Both the position numbers and the translations under genes were made by a program. Under the pieces are notes generated by a model. That model was not told the DNA's origin. It saw nothing but the letters and a program-made list of their open reading frames with translations, and searched no databases. 64,000 nucleotides of DNA, from NCBI RefSeq assembly GCF_001424225.1, contig NZ_LMOR01000001.1, forward strand, positions 625,427 through 689,426, written 5' to 3'. This document shows positions 10,530-20,156 of the stretch, one piece after another. Positions within the stretch are counted from its first letter, which is position 1, and each line of letters starts with the position of its first letter. The stretch comes from Microbacterium sp. Leaf151 (lineage in GTDB: Bacteria; Actinomycetota; Actinomycetes; Actinomycetales; Microbacteriaceae).

Positions 10530-11963
10530 ATGGATGCCACGCTGAGGACGGGGATGCCGCGCACTCTGCGCGTGTTCCTGCTCGGCGCGCTGGTGACCCT
10601 CGCCATCGCCGTGCTCTCGCTCTTCGCCAGTGCGACGTCGGCCTCCGCTGACGACTCCGGGTCGGGTCTGCTGGGGGCCGTCGGCTCGACGGTGAACGGC
10701 GTGACCGACACCGCCGGGGACGTCGTCGAGCCGGTCGCTACTGCCGTTGTGGAGCCGGTCGCGAACACCGTCTCGGAGCCGGTGGCCAGTGACACCGCGG
10801 AGCCGACCGATCAGACGGTGGAGCCGGTCGCCCGCGCAGTGGAACCTGTCGCCAAAACCGTCGAGCCGGTCACGAAGGCCGTCGAGCCAGTCACCAACGC
10901 GATCGAGCCGGCTGCCCGGGCCGTCGAGGAGCCGGTTTCCACCGTCGCGAAACCAGTAGTCGCCGTCGCGGAACCGGTAGTCACAACGGTCGTGGAACCC
11001 GTCGTCACCCAGGTTGCGGAACCCGTCGTCTCCGAGGTCGTCGAGCCCGTCGCGACCGGATTCGCGGAGCCGGTCGCCGCCGCCGTGGTCGAGCCGGTCG
11101 CCGACAGCATCGTCACGCCGGTCGTCGGGGTGGTCGCCGACACGGTCGAACCCGCCGCCGAGGCGGTCACGGCCCCCGTGGCGCAGCTCGTCGTGCCCGT
11201 TGCCGGAGTCGTCACCGACACGGCCCCTGCCCTCGTCGACACCGCCAACACGCTCGTGGGTGGCACGGTCGGCACCGTGGCCGACATCGTGACCGACGCC
11301 GCCTCTTCCGGCGTCGTGGGCGCGATCGTCAACCCGGTCGTCGACACCGCCGAATCCCTCCCCATCGTGGGTCCCGTCGTCGAGCAGACCGGCCTAGGTG
11401 GCGTCGTCACCGGCGTGGCCGGGGCTGTCGACGAAACGCTCCCGGTCGTCGTCGGTACGGCGCCCGAGATCGCTCCGGTCGTCCCGTCGCTCCCCGGCGA
11501 CGGCGGCGAGGTGCTCTCCCCTGCACCCGGCGCCACGGCTCCCCCCGTGACGCCGCCGGCAGCCCCCTCGGGCATTACGGCGCCGGCCGTAACGGAGGCG
11601 ACCAAGACGGTCACCGCTCCCCCGTTGCCCGCCGTCTCCGCCCCGGCCCCGACGACACGCGTGGAGATAGCGGTTGCGGAGGTCGCGCGCTACTTCGAGG
11701 CCGTGGCCCCGGCATCCATCCCCTCCTCCACTGAGGCGCCCGCCGCCCCGGTCGACTCCCAAGACGCCGCTCCCGCAGCGCTCGGGGTGGGCACCGGCGC
11801 GGGATCCTCGACATCCGCGGGTTCAAGCGCCGCAGGAACGACCGCCGCGACCGCCGATCACGGCGCACTCTTGTTCGCGCTGGCTCTTCTCGCTCGCGGG
11901 GGCGACGTCGACGACGACCTCCCCGGCATTCCCGTCTACGACACCGACGCTTCTCCTGACTGA
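10530..11963 (+). CDS. Secreted EPV-repeat low-complexity protein
   Basis: A 477-residue protein not recognised as a known family. A signal peptide spans residues about 1-37 (hydrophobic stretch then SATSASA). Residues about 50-250 are a degenerate 7-8 residue repeat built on EPV (VEPVAKT, VEPVTKA, AEPVVTT), followed by a VVG/VVD-rich part, a proline/alanine-rich segment and a weakly hydrophobic end. No sorting signal or lipobox is visible. ATG at 10530 follows TTGGGGGG. It lies 78 bases before the chaplin-like surface protein on the same strand, so the two may form an envelope operon. Extracellular, possibly structural; function inferred only from composition. Confidence 0.78.
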   Translation: MDATLRTGMPRTLRVFLLGALVTLAIAVLSLFASATSASADDSGSGLLGAVGSTVNGVTDTAGDVVEPVATAVVEPVANTVSEPVASDTAEPTDQTVEPVARAVEPVAKTVEPVTKAVEPVTNAIEPAARAVEEPVSTVAKPVVAVAEPVVTTVVEPVVTQVAEPVVSEVVEPVATGFAEPVAAAVVEPVADSIVTPVVGVVADTVEPAAEAVTAPVAQLVVPVAGVVTDTAPALVDTANTLVGGTVGTVADIVTDAASSGVVGAIVNPVVDTAESLPIVGPVVEQTGLGGVVTGVAGAVDETLPVVVGTAPEIAPVVPSLPGDGGEVLSPAPGATAPPVTPPAAPSGITAPAVTEATKTVTAPPLPAVSAPAPTTRVEIAVAEVARYFEAVAPASIPSSTEAPAAPVDSQDAAPAALGVGTGAGSSTSAGSSAAGTTAATADHGALLFALALLARGGDVDDDLPGIPVYDTDASPD

Positions 11964-12041
11964 GGCCGGTCGCGCCGTGCTCTGCGCGGCAGACGACCCC
12001 GCGCGTTCGCGCACCCTCACTCATCTACAGGAGAAACTCTC

Positions 12042-13904
12042 ATGCGCAAGTTCTACTCGCGTGCCCTCTGGGGCGCGCTCGTCGGGAGCGGCTTGGCCGT
12101 TCTCGGATGCGGCATCGCGAATGCCGCAGACACCTCGGGAGCAGGCGGACTGCTCTCGGGTGATCAGGCCCTCGTCTCGGTCGACCTGCCCGTCACCGTC
12201 GGCGGCAACGCCGTCTCGGTGATCGGCGACAGCCACACCTCGGATGCCACCACCTCCGGCGGATCGTCGGGCGCGGGCCATGACGGCTCGACGGAGGGCG
12301 GCTCCGGGCACGGCGGCTCCGGCCACGACGGAGGCGGCTCCAGCTCGGGTGGCGACGTGACCACTGACGGGTCGGACAGCCTGCTCGGCGGCAACCAGGG
12401 CATCGTGTCGGTCGATGTTCCCGTCACCGTCGGCGGCAACGCCGTGTCGGTGGTCGGCGACAGCACCAGCTCGGATGCCACGACCACGGGCGGAGCGTCC
12501 GGCTCGGGCTCGGACGGCGACGTGCAGACCGACGGGTCGGACAGCCTGCTCGGCGGCAACCAGGCCGTCGTGCCGGTCTCGGTGCCCGTCACCGTCGGCG
12601 GCAACGCCGTGTCAGTCATCGGCGACAGCACGTCAACGGATGCCACCACCACCGGAGGCACGGGCGGCTCTGGCCACCCGAGCACAGGCGACGTCTCCAC
12701 GGACGGGTCCGACAGCATCATCGGCGGCAACCAGGCCGTCCTGCCGGTGTCACTGCCCGTCACCATTGGCGGGAACGCCGTCTCGGTGATCGGCGACAGC
12801 GCGTCGACGGATGCCACCACCACTGGCGGCACGGACGGCTCCGGCCACCCGAGCACCGGCAGCGACGTCACGACCGACGGCACCGACAGCCTGATCGGCG
12901 GCAACCAGCTCGTCGCCCCGATCTCGCTGCCCGTCACGATCGGCGGCAACGCCGTGTCCGTGATCGGTGACAGCTCCACCGACGGCGCTGCCACCACCGG
13001 CGGAACCTCCGGTGCGGGAATCGGCGACGTGACCACCGACGGAAGCGGCGGCATCCTCGGCGGCAACCAGGCGATCCTGCCGATCTCCGCCCCCGTCACC
13101 ATCGGCGGGAACGCCGTCTCGGTGATCGGCGACAGCACCTCGAAGGATGCCACCACCACCGGCGGCACATCGGGCGGCCTGTTGGGTGGTATCTCGACCG
13201 ACGGGAGCGACAGCCTCGTCGGCGGCAATCAGCTGATCGTCCCGGTCAGCCTGCCCGTCACCATCGGCGGCAACGCCGTGTCGGTGATCGGTGACAGCAC
13301 CACGGACGGTTCGAGTACGGGAACGCCGGGGACCCCGGGGACGCCCGGTCACCCGGGGACGCCTGGGACGCCGGGCAACCCCGGTACGCCCGGCACCCCC
13401 GGCAACCCCGGAACACCCGGTAACCCCGGAACGCCTGGGACACCTGGGACACCTGGGACACCTGGGAACCCTGGCACGCCCGGCACGCCCGGAACACCCG
13501 GCAACCCCGGAACACCCGGTACCCACGGCAACCCCGGAACGCCCGGCAACCCCGGTCAGCCCGGAACGCCCGGCAACCCCGGAACACCCGGTAACCCTGG
13601 AACGCCCGGTACCCCCGGCAACCCTGGAACGCCCGGCAACCCCGGAACACCGGGGACCCCCGGCACGCCCGGAACGTCCGGCACCACGACTCCGGTGATG
13701 GGCTCCACCGCGTCGGTCTCGTCCACGTCGTACTCGGTCGCGGCGCCCGTCGCCTCGGGCACGAGCACACGCTCGGGCTCCGGCAAAACGCTCGCCGTCA
13801 CGGGCTCTGACGGGTCGGCGGCCGCCGGCCTCGGCACGGCGGGTCTGCTGGCCCTCGTGTCCGGAGGCGCGCTGCTGCTGCGTCGTCACCGCGCAACCGT
13901 CTGA
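12042..13904 (+). CDS. Surface protein with chaplin-like repeats, collagen-like stalk and LAxTG anchor
   Basis: A 620-residue secreted protein. Residues 1-29 are a signal peptide ending in ANA. Seven copies of a roughly 28-residue unit follow, beginning near residues 37, 113, 169, 226, 284, 338 and 391. Each runs from (S/G)G(D/N)Q through PVT(V/I)[11 protein letters not shown] and resembles the chaplin domain without its cysteines. The copies are joined by Ser/Gly/Thr linkers. Residues about 425-547 are a collagen-like G-x-P tract (GTPGNPG). The C-terminus has LAVTG near residue 584, a hydrophobic span and an RRHR tail, a class E sortase signal. ATG follows AGGAGAA. Probably wall-linked; an adhesive or hydrophobic coat role is inferred. 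Confidence 0.88.
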   Translation: MRKFYSRALWGALVGSGLAVLGCGIANAADTSGAGGLLSGDQALVSVDLPVTVGGNAVSVIGDSHTSDATTSGGSSGAGHDGSTEGGSGHGGSGHDGGGSSSGGDVTTDGSDSLLGGNQGIVSVDVPVTVGGNAVSVVGDSTSSDATTTGGASGSGSDGDVQTDGSDSLLGGNQAVVPVSVPVTVGGNAVSVIGDSTSTDATTTGGTGGSGHPSTGDVSTDGSDSIIGGNQAVLPVSLPVTIGGNAVSVIGDSASTDATTTGGTDGSGHPSTGSDVTTDGTDSLIGGNQLVAPISLPVTIGGNAVSVIGDSSTDGAATTGGTSGAGIGDVTTDGSGGILGGNQAILPISAPVTIGGNAVSVIGDSTSKDATTTGGTSGGLLGGISTDGSDSLVGGNQLIVPVSLPVTIGGNAVSVIGDSTTDGSSTGTPGTPGTPGHPGTPGTPGNPGTPGTPGNPGTPGNPGTPGTPGTPGTPGNPGTPGTPGTPGNPGTPGTHGNPGTPGNPGQPGTPGNPGTPGNPGTPGTPGNPGTPGNPGTPGTPGTPGTSGTTTPVMGSTASVSSTSYSVAAPVASGTSTRSGSGKTLAVTGSDGSAAAGLGTAGLLALVSGGALLLRRHRATV

Positions 13905-13944
13905 CGCGCCGACCCCGGGAAGGGGGTGACCCCTCCCCGGTAGG

Positions 13945-13985
13945 CGACACCGGATGCCGGCTATTGGGGGCGGCATCCGGTGTCG
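13945..13985. terminator. Strong hairpin after the chaplin-like gene
   Basis: CGACACCGGATGCCG (13945-13959) and CGGCATCCGGTGTCG (13971-13985) are perfect 15-base inverted arms with an 11-base loop, 41 bases after the stop. A second GC-rich hairpin lies at 13915-13940. No T-run follows, as is common in actinobacteria. Likely a transcription terminator, possibly serving both convergent operons. Confidence 0.7.
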
Positions 13986-14026
13986 TGGCGCGCCCGGGGC
14001 GTCGGGACGTCCGAGGGAGTCCGGTC

Positions 14027-14153
14027 CCTTCGACAGGCGCAGCGACCTTCGCGAGCACGCGAGTCGGTGACGGGTGCCGTCCCTTCGACAGGCTCATGCA
14101 CCTCCGCCGCACAGAGAGCGCTGACACGTGGTGGCTGAGTCTGTCGAAGCCAC
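14027..14153. repeat. REP-like CTTCGACAGGCTCA elements
   Basis: Three copies of a short dispersed element sit between convergent operons: CCTTCGACAGGCGC at 14027-14040, CCCTTCGACAGGCTCA at 14081-14096, and the inverted form GTGGCTGAGTCTGTCGAAGC within 14131-14153. The last has GTGGCT/AGCCAC arms. Related copies occur near 23301, 23406, 28536 and 28582, always between genes. Confidence 0.65.
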
Positions 14154-14174
14154 CCCCGGCCCGGGAGCCCGGTC

Positions 14175-14918
14175 TTACAGCGCGCCGCCGCGACGCTCGC
14201 GCTCGAGGAAGGCGATCGTGTCGGGATGCTGCGGGGCGTCGAGGATCTGCGCGGGCGTGCCCTGCTCGACGACGCGTCCGTTCTTCAGGAAGACGATGCG
14301 GTCGGCCACCTCACGAGCGAACGACATCTCATGCGTCGCCATGAGCATGGTCGACCCGCGGTCGCGCAGCACCCGCACTAGGTCGAGCACCTCGCCGACG
14401 AGCTGCGGATCCAGCGCCGAGGTGATCTCGTCGAGCAGCAGCAGCTCGGGATCGGTCATCACCGCCCGAACGATCGCGACGCGCTGCTGCTGGCCGCCGG
14501 AGAGACGGTCGGGGAACTCCCGCGCCTTGGCCCCGAGGCCGAGCTGCTCGAGCAGTTCGGTGCCGCGGGCGTAGGCGTCGGGTTTCGGCATCCGGTGCAC
14601 TTTGCGCGCGGCGAGGGTGACGTTGTCGATCACGCGCAGGTGCGGGAAGAGGTTGAAGTGCTGGAAGACGACGCCGATGCGTGCGCGGGCGGAGTCCTCG
14701 TCGATGGTGGGATCGGTCAGGTCGTCGCCGTTGAGCAGGATCTGGCCGTCATCGACACGCTCGATGAGATTGATGGTGCGCAGCAGCGTCGACTTGCCCG
14801 ACCCCGACGCTCCAATGAGCACGACGACCTCGTGCTGGTCGATCGCGAGGTCGATGCCGTCGAGCACCACGTGGTCGCCGAAGGTCTTGCGAACGCTGCG
14901 GACGTCGAGCACGCTCAC
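14175..14918 (-). CDS. Amino-acid ABC transporter ATP-binding protein
   Basis: A 247-residue ABC ATPase of the polar amino-acid uptake (GlnQ/HisP-like) class that powers import at the membrane. Walker A GASGSGKST is near residues 34-42, the signature LSGGQQQR near 137, Walker B LLLLDEITSALD near 157, and the switch THEM near 195. The usual LDEPTSALD reads LDEITSALD here, a common conservative variant. The GTG start at 14916-14918 overlaps the permease stop by four bases (GTGA), showing translational coupling. It is the last gene of the operon binding protein-permease-ATPase. Confidence 0.95.
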   Translation of the reverse strand: MSVLDVRSVRKTFGDHVVLDGIDLAIDQHEVVVLIGASGSGKSTLLRTINLIERVDDGQILLNGDDLTDPTIDEDSARARIGVVFQHFNLFPHLRVIDNVTLAARKVHRMPKPDAYARGTELLEQLGLGAKAREFPDRLSGGQQQRVAIVRAVMTDPELLLLDEITSALDPQLVGEVLDLVRVLRDRGSTMLMATHEMSFAREVADRIVFLKNGRVVEQGTPAQILDAPQHPDTIAFLERERRGGAL

Positions 14919-15781
14919 ACGACCCCGCCCATCTGCTCGCGCTTCGCCAGCCGCGCCGAGACGTAGTCGGTGAGCCGGATCATCGGCAGCGCCATGGCCA
15001 CGAACAGCAGCGCCGACACGACGTACGGCGTGAAGTTGTAGTACTCGGCCGCGGCGATCTGCGCTGCGCGCACGGCATCCACCGCTCCGAGTACCGAGAT
15101 GAGCCCGACGTCCTTCTGCATCGACACGAAGTCGTTCATCAGCGCCGGGATGACCTTGCGCACGCCCTGCGGGATGACGACGATGCGCAGCGTCTGTCCG
15201 TGCGTGAGGCCCATCGAGCGGGCGGCGACCCGTTGCGAGGGATGCACGGCCTCCATGCCCGCGCGCAGCACTTCGGCGACGTACGCCGAGTAGGTCAGCA
15301 CGATCGCGATCGTTCCCCACAGCACGACCGGCACACGTCCGAAGATGCCCAGCGCGGGCAGCCCGAAGCCCACGAGGTACAGCACGATCAGCAGGGGGAT
15401 GCCGCGGAACAGGTCGGTGTACACCGTGGCCAGGGCGCGCAGCGGGAAGAAGACGGGTCCCCGCAGCGACCGCAGCACCGCGAGCGTCGTACCCAGGATC
15501 GCCACGGCGAACGCCGCGACGAACAGCACCTGGATGTTCAGCCACAGCCCCACGAGGATCGACGGGAAGCTCGCGATCGCGATGTCGACGTCGAAGAAGC
15601 TGCGGCGAACGTCTTCCCAGCCGGGGCTGGAGAGGACCGCCCACCCCACCACGACGACGAAGACGACGGAGCTGACGAACGCGATCAGCACGGACGTCAT
15701 CGACTGCCGACGCCGCTCGAGACGCCGACCGAGTTCGAGCTCGCTCGGACGCCACTCGGCATCGAGGGGGGTGGATGCCAC
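14915..15781 (-). CDS. Amino-acid ABC transporter permease
   Basis: A membrane permease of about 288 residues of the HisM/GlnP family. Hydrophobic spans are visible at the N-terminus (LIAFVSSVVFVVVVGWAVL) and across the core. The EAA-type loop that docks the ATPase reads EAVHPSQRVAARSMGL near residue 195. The start is uncertain: the GTG at 15779-15781 lies six bases after the binding-protein stop and is favoured, while an in-frame ATG at 15826 would overlap the upstream gene by 40 bases. It pairs with the lipoprotein and ATPase on either side; the single permease gene suggests a homodimeric channel. Confidence 0.92.
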   Translation of the reverse strand: MASTPLDAEWRPSELELGRRLERRRQSMTSVLIAFVSSVVFVVVVGWAVLSSPGWEDVRRSFFDVDIAIASFPSILVGLWLNIQVLFVAAFAVAILGTTLAVLRSLRGPVFFPLRALATVYTDLFRGIPLLIVLYLVGFGLPALGIFGRVPVVLWGTIAIVLTYSAYVAEVLRAGMEAVHPSQRVAARSMGLTHGQTLRIVVIPQGVRKVIPALMNDFVSMQKDVGLISVLGAVDAVRAAQIAAAEYYNFTPYVVSALLFVAMALPMIRLTDYVSARLAKREQMGGVV

Positions 15782-15786
15782 GGCTG

Positions 15787-16653
15787 TTACTTCAGCACGG
15801 GAGCGGCGGCCGTGCCGCCGAGCCACGTCTGCTGCAGCTCGTCGAGCGTGCCGTCCGCGCGCAGAGCGTCGACGGCCTCGCTGACCGCGGTGGTCAGCGC
15901 CGAGTCCTTGGGCAGCACGAACGCGAGCTCGTCACCGCCGACCGAGGAATCGGGCAGCTGGCCCACGACCTTGCCGTCGTCGAGCACGGCACCGGCGAGG
16001 TAGAACGCGGTGGGGAGGTCGACGATGATCGCGTCGACCTGGCCCGCCTGGAGTGCGGCCACAGCATCGTCGTTGGAGTTGTAGACGCTGAGATTGGCGG
16101 TGCCGAGCTGGTCTTCGGCGACCTGGTAGCTGGTCGTGGCGCTCATGACGCCGACCGGGATGCCCTTCAGCTCATCGACCGTGGTGGCGGACGCAGCGGG
16201 CGACGACCCGGTCGTCACAACGGCCTGCGTGGTCGTGTAGTACGGCGACGAGAAGTCGACGGCGTTCTTGCGCTCGTCGGTGATCGAGAACTGCTGCACG
16301 TTGAGGTCCCAGTCCTTCGGACCCGGGGCGATGGCGCTGTCGAACGTGGAGCGCACCCACACGACATCGTCCTTCGAGAAGCCGAGCTGCGTGGCCACGG
16401 CGTCGGCCACGGCCGCTTCGAAACCCTCGCCCGAGGCGGGATCGTCGTTCTCTACCCACGGCGAGAACGCGGGCTCGCCCGTGGCGATGGTGAGCTTGCC
16501 TGCGGTGACGGTCTGCAGAGCGCCCTCGGAGGCGGGGGCTGCACCGGCTTCGGAACCGGTCGGGGCGAAGGCGCAGGCGGTGAGCGAGACGACCGTGGCG
16601 GCGGCAACGGCGGTCAGGGCGGCGGCGCGGCGCAGGCGTGCGAAAGCGGTCAC
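15787..16653 (-). CDS. Amino-acid ABC transporter substrate-binding lipoprotein
   Basis: A 288-residue binding protein of the extracellular solute-binding family 3. The lipoprotein signal peptide ends in a lipobox LTAC near residue 26, so it should be membrane-tethered outside the cell. Family 3 features include GFEAAVADAVATQLG, FDSAIAPGPKDWDLNVQQ and a C-terminal ADGTLDELQQTWLG. Polar amino acids are the usual ligands; which one is not evident. The GTG start at 16651-16653 has a GAGGAGA site upstream and is preferred over an in-frame ATG ten codons earlier. First gene of the uptake operon. Confidence 0.94.
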   Translation of the reverse strand: MTAFARLRRAAALTAVAAATVVSLTACAFAPTGSEAGAAPASEGALQTVTAGKLTIATGEPAFSPWVENDDPASGEGFEAAVADAVATQLGFSKDDVVWVRSTFDSAIAPGPKDWDLNVQQFSITDERKNAVDFSSPYYTTTQAVVTTGSSPAASATTVDELKGIPVGVMSATTSYQVAEDQLGTANLSVYNSNDDAVAALQAGQVDAIIVDLPTAFYLAGAVLDDGKVVGQLPDSSVGGDELAFVLPKDSALTTAVSEAVDALRADGTLDELQQTWLGGTAAAPVLK

Positions 16654-16997
16654 GATGTCTCCTCGTGGACGTATCGGGGGCATCCCCGGAGTGCTGTGTG
16701 GAGCAAATCGTACCTAAGCGGCGAGGCTCCGGTCGTCGTGGCGGAAACCCGGCGACACGCGGCGGGGCCCTCACGTCGCGGCGGCCGCTCCCCCGGTTTG
16801 CGGCGGGCTCCGCGTTTCGCGGCCGCCGCCCCAGCCCTGTTTGGGGCGGGTTCCGTGCATTGGGGCGGACAAAGAACGCCCCAAAGGCACGAAACGCGCC
16901 CCAACCCCGCCCCAACCCACGCCGGCGCCGCCCGGGAACGCGGAACGGCCCCGCCCTGCCGAAGCAGGAACGGGGCCGTTCTCGAGAGTGCTGCGAA
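16654..16997. other. Intergenic region between transporter operon and rplI
   Basis: No gene is supported. It should hold the promoter of the transporter operon at its left end. The middle (16830-16930) is G/C-skewed with repeated GGGGCGG and CGCCCCAA words. The right end contains the rplI terminator at 16944-16980. I see nothing else. Confidence 0.5.
16944..16980 (-). terminator. Terminator of the rpsF-ssb-rpsR-rplI operon
   Basis: AACGGCCCCG (16944-16953) and CGGGGCCGTT (16971-16980) are perfect arms; the loop holds a further CCTGC/GCAGG stem. It lies 17 bases beyond the rplI stop on the minus strand. Confidence 0.8.
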
Positions 16998-17450
16998 TTA
17001 CTTCGCGGCGACCACCTGAAGGGTGATCACGGCGGTGACGTCGTCACGCAGGCGAACGGTCGCCTCGTGCTCGCCGACCGACTTGATCGAAGAGGTGATC
17101 TGGATCTTGCGCTTGTCGAGCTCGCCGAGACCGGCGGCCTTGACGGCGTCGGCGACATCGGCGGTCTTGACCGAACCGAAGAGGCGACCCTCGTTACCGG
17201 CCTTGACGGCCAGCTTGACGGTGTTCGACTCGAGCGAGTTCTTCAGGGCCACGGCGTCTTCGTGGTCGTGGATCGCACGGGACTCGCGGGCCGCGCGGAT
17301 CGACGCGACCTGCTTCTCGCCACCGCGGCTCCAGGCCACGGCGAAGCCCTGCGGGATGAGGTAGTTGCGGGCGTACCCGCTCTTGACCTCGACAACGTCA
17401 CCGGCGCTACCGAGCCCGGTGACCTCATTCGTGAGAATCAGCTTTGCCAT
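16998..17450 (-). CDS. rplI: 50S ribosomal protein L9
   Basis: A 150-residue L9, a two-domain protein joined by a long helix that binds the base of the L1 stalk in 23S rRNA. The N-terminal signature [20 protein letters not shown] and [14 protein letters not shown] are intact, and the C-terminal domain ends with the usual beta-strand region. Length is typical. It is the last gene of the conserved rpsF-ssb-rpsR-rplI operon, ten bases after rpsR, and a strong hairpin follows. Confidence 0.98.
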   Translation of the reverse strand: MAKLILTNEVTGLGSAGDVVEVKSGYARNYLIPQGFAVAWSRGGEKQVASIRAARESRAIHDHEDAVALKNSLESNTVKLAVKAGNEGRLFGSVKTADVADAVKAAGLGELDKRKIQITSSIKSVGEHEATVRLRDDVTAVITLQVVAAK

Positions 17451-17460
17451 CGGGTGCTCC

Positions 17461-17715
17461 TTAGCGGCCGGCGCCGGCGTAGGGCAGGAGAGCCATCTCG
17501 CGCGCGTTCTTGATGGCGCGGGCGATCAGGCGCTGCTCCTGCACGGAGACACCGGTGATACGACGGGCGCGGATCTTCCCGCGCTCCGAGATGAACTTGC
17601 GGAGGGTTGCGACGTCCTTGTAGTCGATGACGCCGACGCGGATCGCCTTCGCGGGGGCTGCGTTCTTCGCGCCCTTCCGCGGCTTGCGGCGGTCGCCAGT
17701 GGCCTTGCCAGCCAT
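17461..17715 (-). CDS. rpsR: 30S ribosomal protein S18
   Basis: An 84-residue S18, which pairs with S6 on the platform of the small subunit. The core [19 protein letters not shown] and [20 protein letters not shown] are intact, after a basic N-terminal tail. It has no CxxC zinc motif, so it is the zinc-free form. ATG at 17713-17715 has GAAGGAAG upstream. It lies between ssb and rplI in the usual order. Confidence 0.98.
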   Translation of the reverse strand: MAGKATGDRRKPRKGAKNAAPAKAIRVGVIDYKDVATLRKFISERGKIRARRITGVSVQEQRLIARAIKNAREMALLPYAGAGR

Positions 17716-17816
17716 GCTTCCTTCTTTCGTGTGGTTCGGATGCCGAGCCGGTCACGCGGACCGGGGCATGGCATCCGGAATTTCAGGGGTCGTCGCGCCG
17801 TGAGGCGCAGCGAAGA

Positions 17817-18344
17817 TCAGAACGGGGTGTCGTCTCCGTAGGAACCGGGAGTGCTCCACGCGTCTGCGCCGCTGTTGCTGTTGCCGCCGCCGTTGTTCGA
17901 GCCGGGGGTCGACCACGGCTCGTCGTTCGACTGCTGCACCTGCGGGCGCTGACCGCCACCGCCGCCACCGCCGCCGCCGGAAGCGGCACGGGTGACCTGG
18001 GCGGTCGCGTAGCGGAGCGAGGGGCCGATCTCATCGACTTCGAGTTCGATGGAGGTGCGGTTGTTTCCCTCACGGTCCTGGTACGAACGCTGCTTGAGGC
18101 GACCGGTCGCGATGACACGGCTGCCCTTCGTCAGCGAACCGGCGACGTGCTCGGCGAACTCGCGCCACACCGAGGCGCGCAGGAAGAGCGCCTCGCCGTC
18201 CTTCCACTCGTTCGCCTGACGGTCGAACGTGCGGGGGGTCGACGCGATCGTGAAGTTCGCCACCGGCAGACCGTTCTGCGTGTAACGCAGCTCGGGGTCG
18301 GCGGTGAGGTTGCCCACGACGGTGATGACGGTTTCGCCGGCCAT
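17817..18344 (-). CDS. ssb: Single-stranded DNA-binding protein
   Basis: A 175-residue SSB. The OB fold spans residues about 1-115 ([41 protein letters not shown]). A glycine-rich, disordered linker follows, including a run of eight glycines, and the acidic tip GDDTPF through which SSB recruits repair and replication partners. It lies five bases after rpsF, in the conserved ribosomal operon. Confidence 0.98.
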   Translation of the reverse strand: MAGETVITVVGNLTADPELRYTQNGLPVANFTIASTPRTFDRQANEWKDGEALFLRASVWREFAEHVAGSLTKGSRVIATGRLKQRSYQDREGNNRTSIELEVDEIGPSLRYATAQVTRAASGGGGGGGGGQRPQVQQSNDEPWSTPGSNNGGGNSNSGADAWSTPGSYGDDTPF

Positions 18345-18349
18345 CGTCG

Positions 18350-18742
18350 TTACTTCGCAGCCTTCTCGGCGGACTCGACCTTGCGGGGAGCGGCGGCCTT
18401 GCGGGCAGCCTTCTCCTCGGAGCGCTTGGCCTCGGCGGCGACCTGAGCGATCGCTTCTTCGGCGCGCAGGACCTTGGTGCGCATGATCTGCTCGTTCAGC
18501 TTCAGCTGACGGTCGAGCTCGTTCGTGGCCTCGCTGGTCGCGACGAAGTTGACGACGGCGTAGATGCCCTCGTTCTTCTTGCGGATCTCGTAGGCGAGAC
18601 GACGGCGGCCCCAGATGTCGACCTTGTCGATGGTTCCTCCATCGGCCGTGATGACCTTGAGGAATCCGTCGAGCTTCGGAGCGACCTGGCGCTCGTCGAC
18701 CTCGGGATCGAAGATGACCATGAGTTCGTACTGGTGCGTCAC
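18350..18742 (-). CDS. rpsF: 30S ribosomal protein S6
   Basis: A 130-residue S6 with the typical ferredoxin-like core ([45 protein letters not shown]) and a lysine/alanine-rich C-terminal extension. Start is GTG at 18740-18742 with a strong AAGGAGG site. First gene of the operon. The leader is about 110 bases from a likely -10 (TAGACT on the minus strand, 18856-18861), long enough for an S6:S18 autoregulatory hairpin as known elsewhere, though I cannot confirm one. Confidence 0.97.
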   Translation of the reverse strand: MTHQYELMVIFDPEVDERQVAPKLDGFLKVITADGGTIDKVDIWGRRRLAYEIRKKNEGIYAVVNFVATSEATNELDRQLKLNEQIMRTKVLRAEEAIAQVAAEAKRSEEKAARKAAAPRKVESAEKAAK

Positions 18743-18990
18743 TAACCCACCTCCTTCGGACTAGAACGGCTGACGGGCATTTCCCGGCAGCAGGAGGGTG
18801 TGGTGCACGTCGTCACGGGCTCACACGCGCATGGGCGTCGCCGGACAACCTTCGTAGTCTAGCGGATGCCATGGGTCCGCGTTTCTCAGCGACCGCAGCG
18901 ACGGCGTCCGGCCACGACGGCGCGGGAACGCCTGCGCTCCCCCTCCCCGATGTCCGACGCTCCCGATACGGTCGAACGGGGAGGCGATAC

Positions 18991-20112
18991 ATGACGACGA
19001 CACCTGCGCAACTCGACACCGCGCCGCTGACAGAGCCCGTCGACACGGCGGCGGTACGTGCGTTCACCGCCGAGCTGCGGGAGCGGGGCGCGCTGCGGGG
19101 CCGCACCGTGTCGGTGGTGATCCTCGTGGTCGTGGGACTCGCGTTCGCCCTCATCGGCGTCCCGCTGTTCTTCTCCATCTTCGTCACGGTGATCACCGAA
19201 AGCAGCGGCAGCGCCCTCGTCGCCCTGCCCCTCCTCGTGATCCTCGCCATCGTCGCGTTCGTCGCCGTGGCGATCGTGCGCGGCTTACGCGGCTCGGCCG
19301 TCCGCCGCTATCGGCTCGACCGCTTCGCGCGCGCGAACGGCATGACCTGGCATCCGGGATACACGAATCCCCCGCTCCCGGGCATGATCTTCGGCATCGG
19401 CAACGACCGGGGCACGCACGATCTCATGCGCCGGGAGCATCCGCGGTTCATCGAGGTCGCCAACTACAGCTACGAAACCGGCTCGGGCAAGAACAAGCAG
19501 ACCCACCGGTGGGGTTATGCCGCGCTCCGCCTCGACACTCCGCTCCCCCACATCGTGCTGGATGCCGTGGGCAACAACGGCCTGTTCGGCGGTTCCAATC
19601 TGCCGGTCAGTTTCGGCCGTGGGCAACGCCTCAGTCTCGAGGGCGACTTCGACCAGCACTTCGCGCTGTACTGCCCCGAGGGCTATGAGCGTGACGCCCT
19701 CTACCTGTTCACGCCCGATGTCATGGCGCGTTTCATCGACAACGCCGCGCAGCTCGACGTCGAGATCGTCGACGAGTGGCTGTTCCTCTACTCCCGCCGC
19801 GACCTTTCGACGCTCGATCCCGCGACCTGGCAGTGGGTCATGTCGACCGTGGGCGCGCTCGACGACAAGCTCGCGCAGTGGGCGAGGTGGCGTGACGAGC
19901 GCCTGGCCGCGGCCCCGACGGAGGGAGCGGTGGCATCCGGGCTGCCGGGGGCGTCGACGGCACCGGCCGCGCTGCTCACTCCTCCCCCGGTCGGTGTCGC
20001 AGCGCCAGGGCGACGCCTGCGACGCGGCTTCTCGTGGGTGACGGTGCTCGTCGCCGTGGCGATCGGCGCGTGGTGGATCCTCACCATCGTGTTCGACGTG
20101 CTGGGGTCCTGA
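18991..20112 (+). CDS. Membrane protein of unknown function
   Basis: A 373-residue protein I do not recognise. Two hydrophobic spans lie near residues 43-70 and 78-100 and one at the very C-terminus (VTVLVAVAIGAWWILTIVFDVLG), leaving a large cytoplasmic or extracellular middle part of about 230 residues. This part has SGKNKQTHRWGYAALRLDTPLPHIVLD and aromatic-rich segments. The frame is open from 18871, but ATG at 18991 with GGGGAGG upstream is favoured. It stands alone between the ribosomal operon and the 3-hydroxybutyrate locus. Confidence 0.8.
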   Translation: MTTTPAQLDTAPLTEPVDTAAVRAFTAELRERGALRGRTVSVVILVVVGLAFALIGVPLFFSIFVTVITESSGSALVALPLLVILAIVAFVAVAIVRGLRGSAVRRYRLDRFARANGMTWHPGYTNPPLPGMIFGIGNDRGTHDLMRREHPRFIEVANYSYETGSGKNKQTHRWGYAALRLDTPLPHIVLDAVGNNGLFGGSNLPVSFGRGQRLSLEGDFDQHFALYCPEGYERDALYLFTPDVMARFIDNAAQLDVEIVDEWLFLYSRRDLSTLDPATWQWVMSTVGALDDKLAQWARWRDERLAAAPTEGAVASGLPGASTAPAALLTPPPVGVAAPGRRLRRGFSWVTVLVAVAIGAWWILTIVFDVLGS

Positions 20113-20156
20113 CCCCGCGCACTTCGACAAGCGCGGTCCCGACCCCGCGCGACGCG

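Noticed and set aside
12750..13976. Minus-strand ORF opposite the chaplin/collagen gene
   Set aside because: Produced by the repeats read backwards; no ribosome site or family motif.
14175..15755. 526-codon ORF that would extend the ABC ATPase
   Set aside because: The extension is a shadow of the permease gene; the GTG start at 14918 overlaps the permease stop.
18743..18850. S6:S18 autoregulatory leader upstream of rpsF
   Set aside because: The leader is long enough, but I could not match the known bulged hairpin with confidence.
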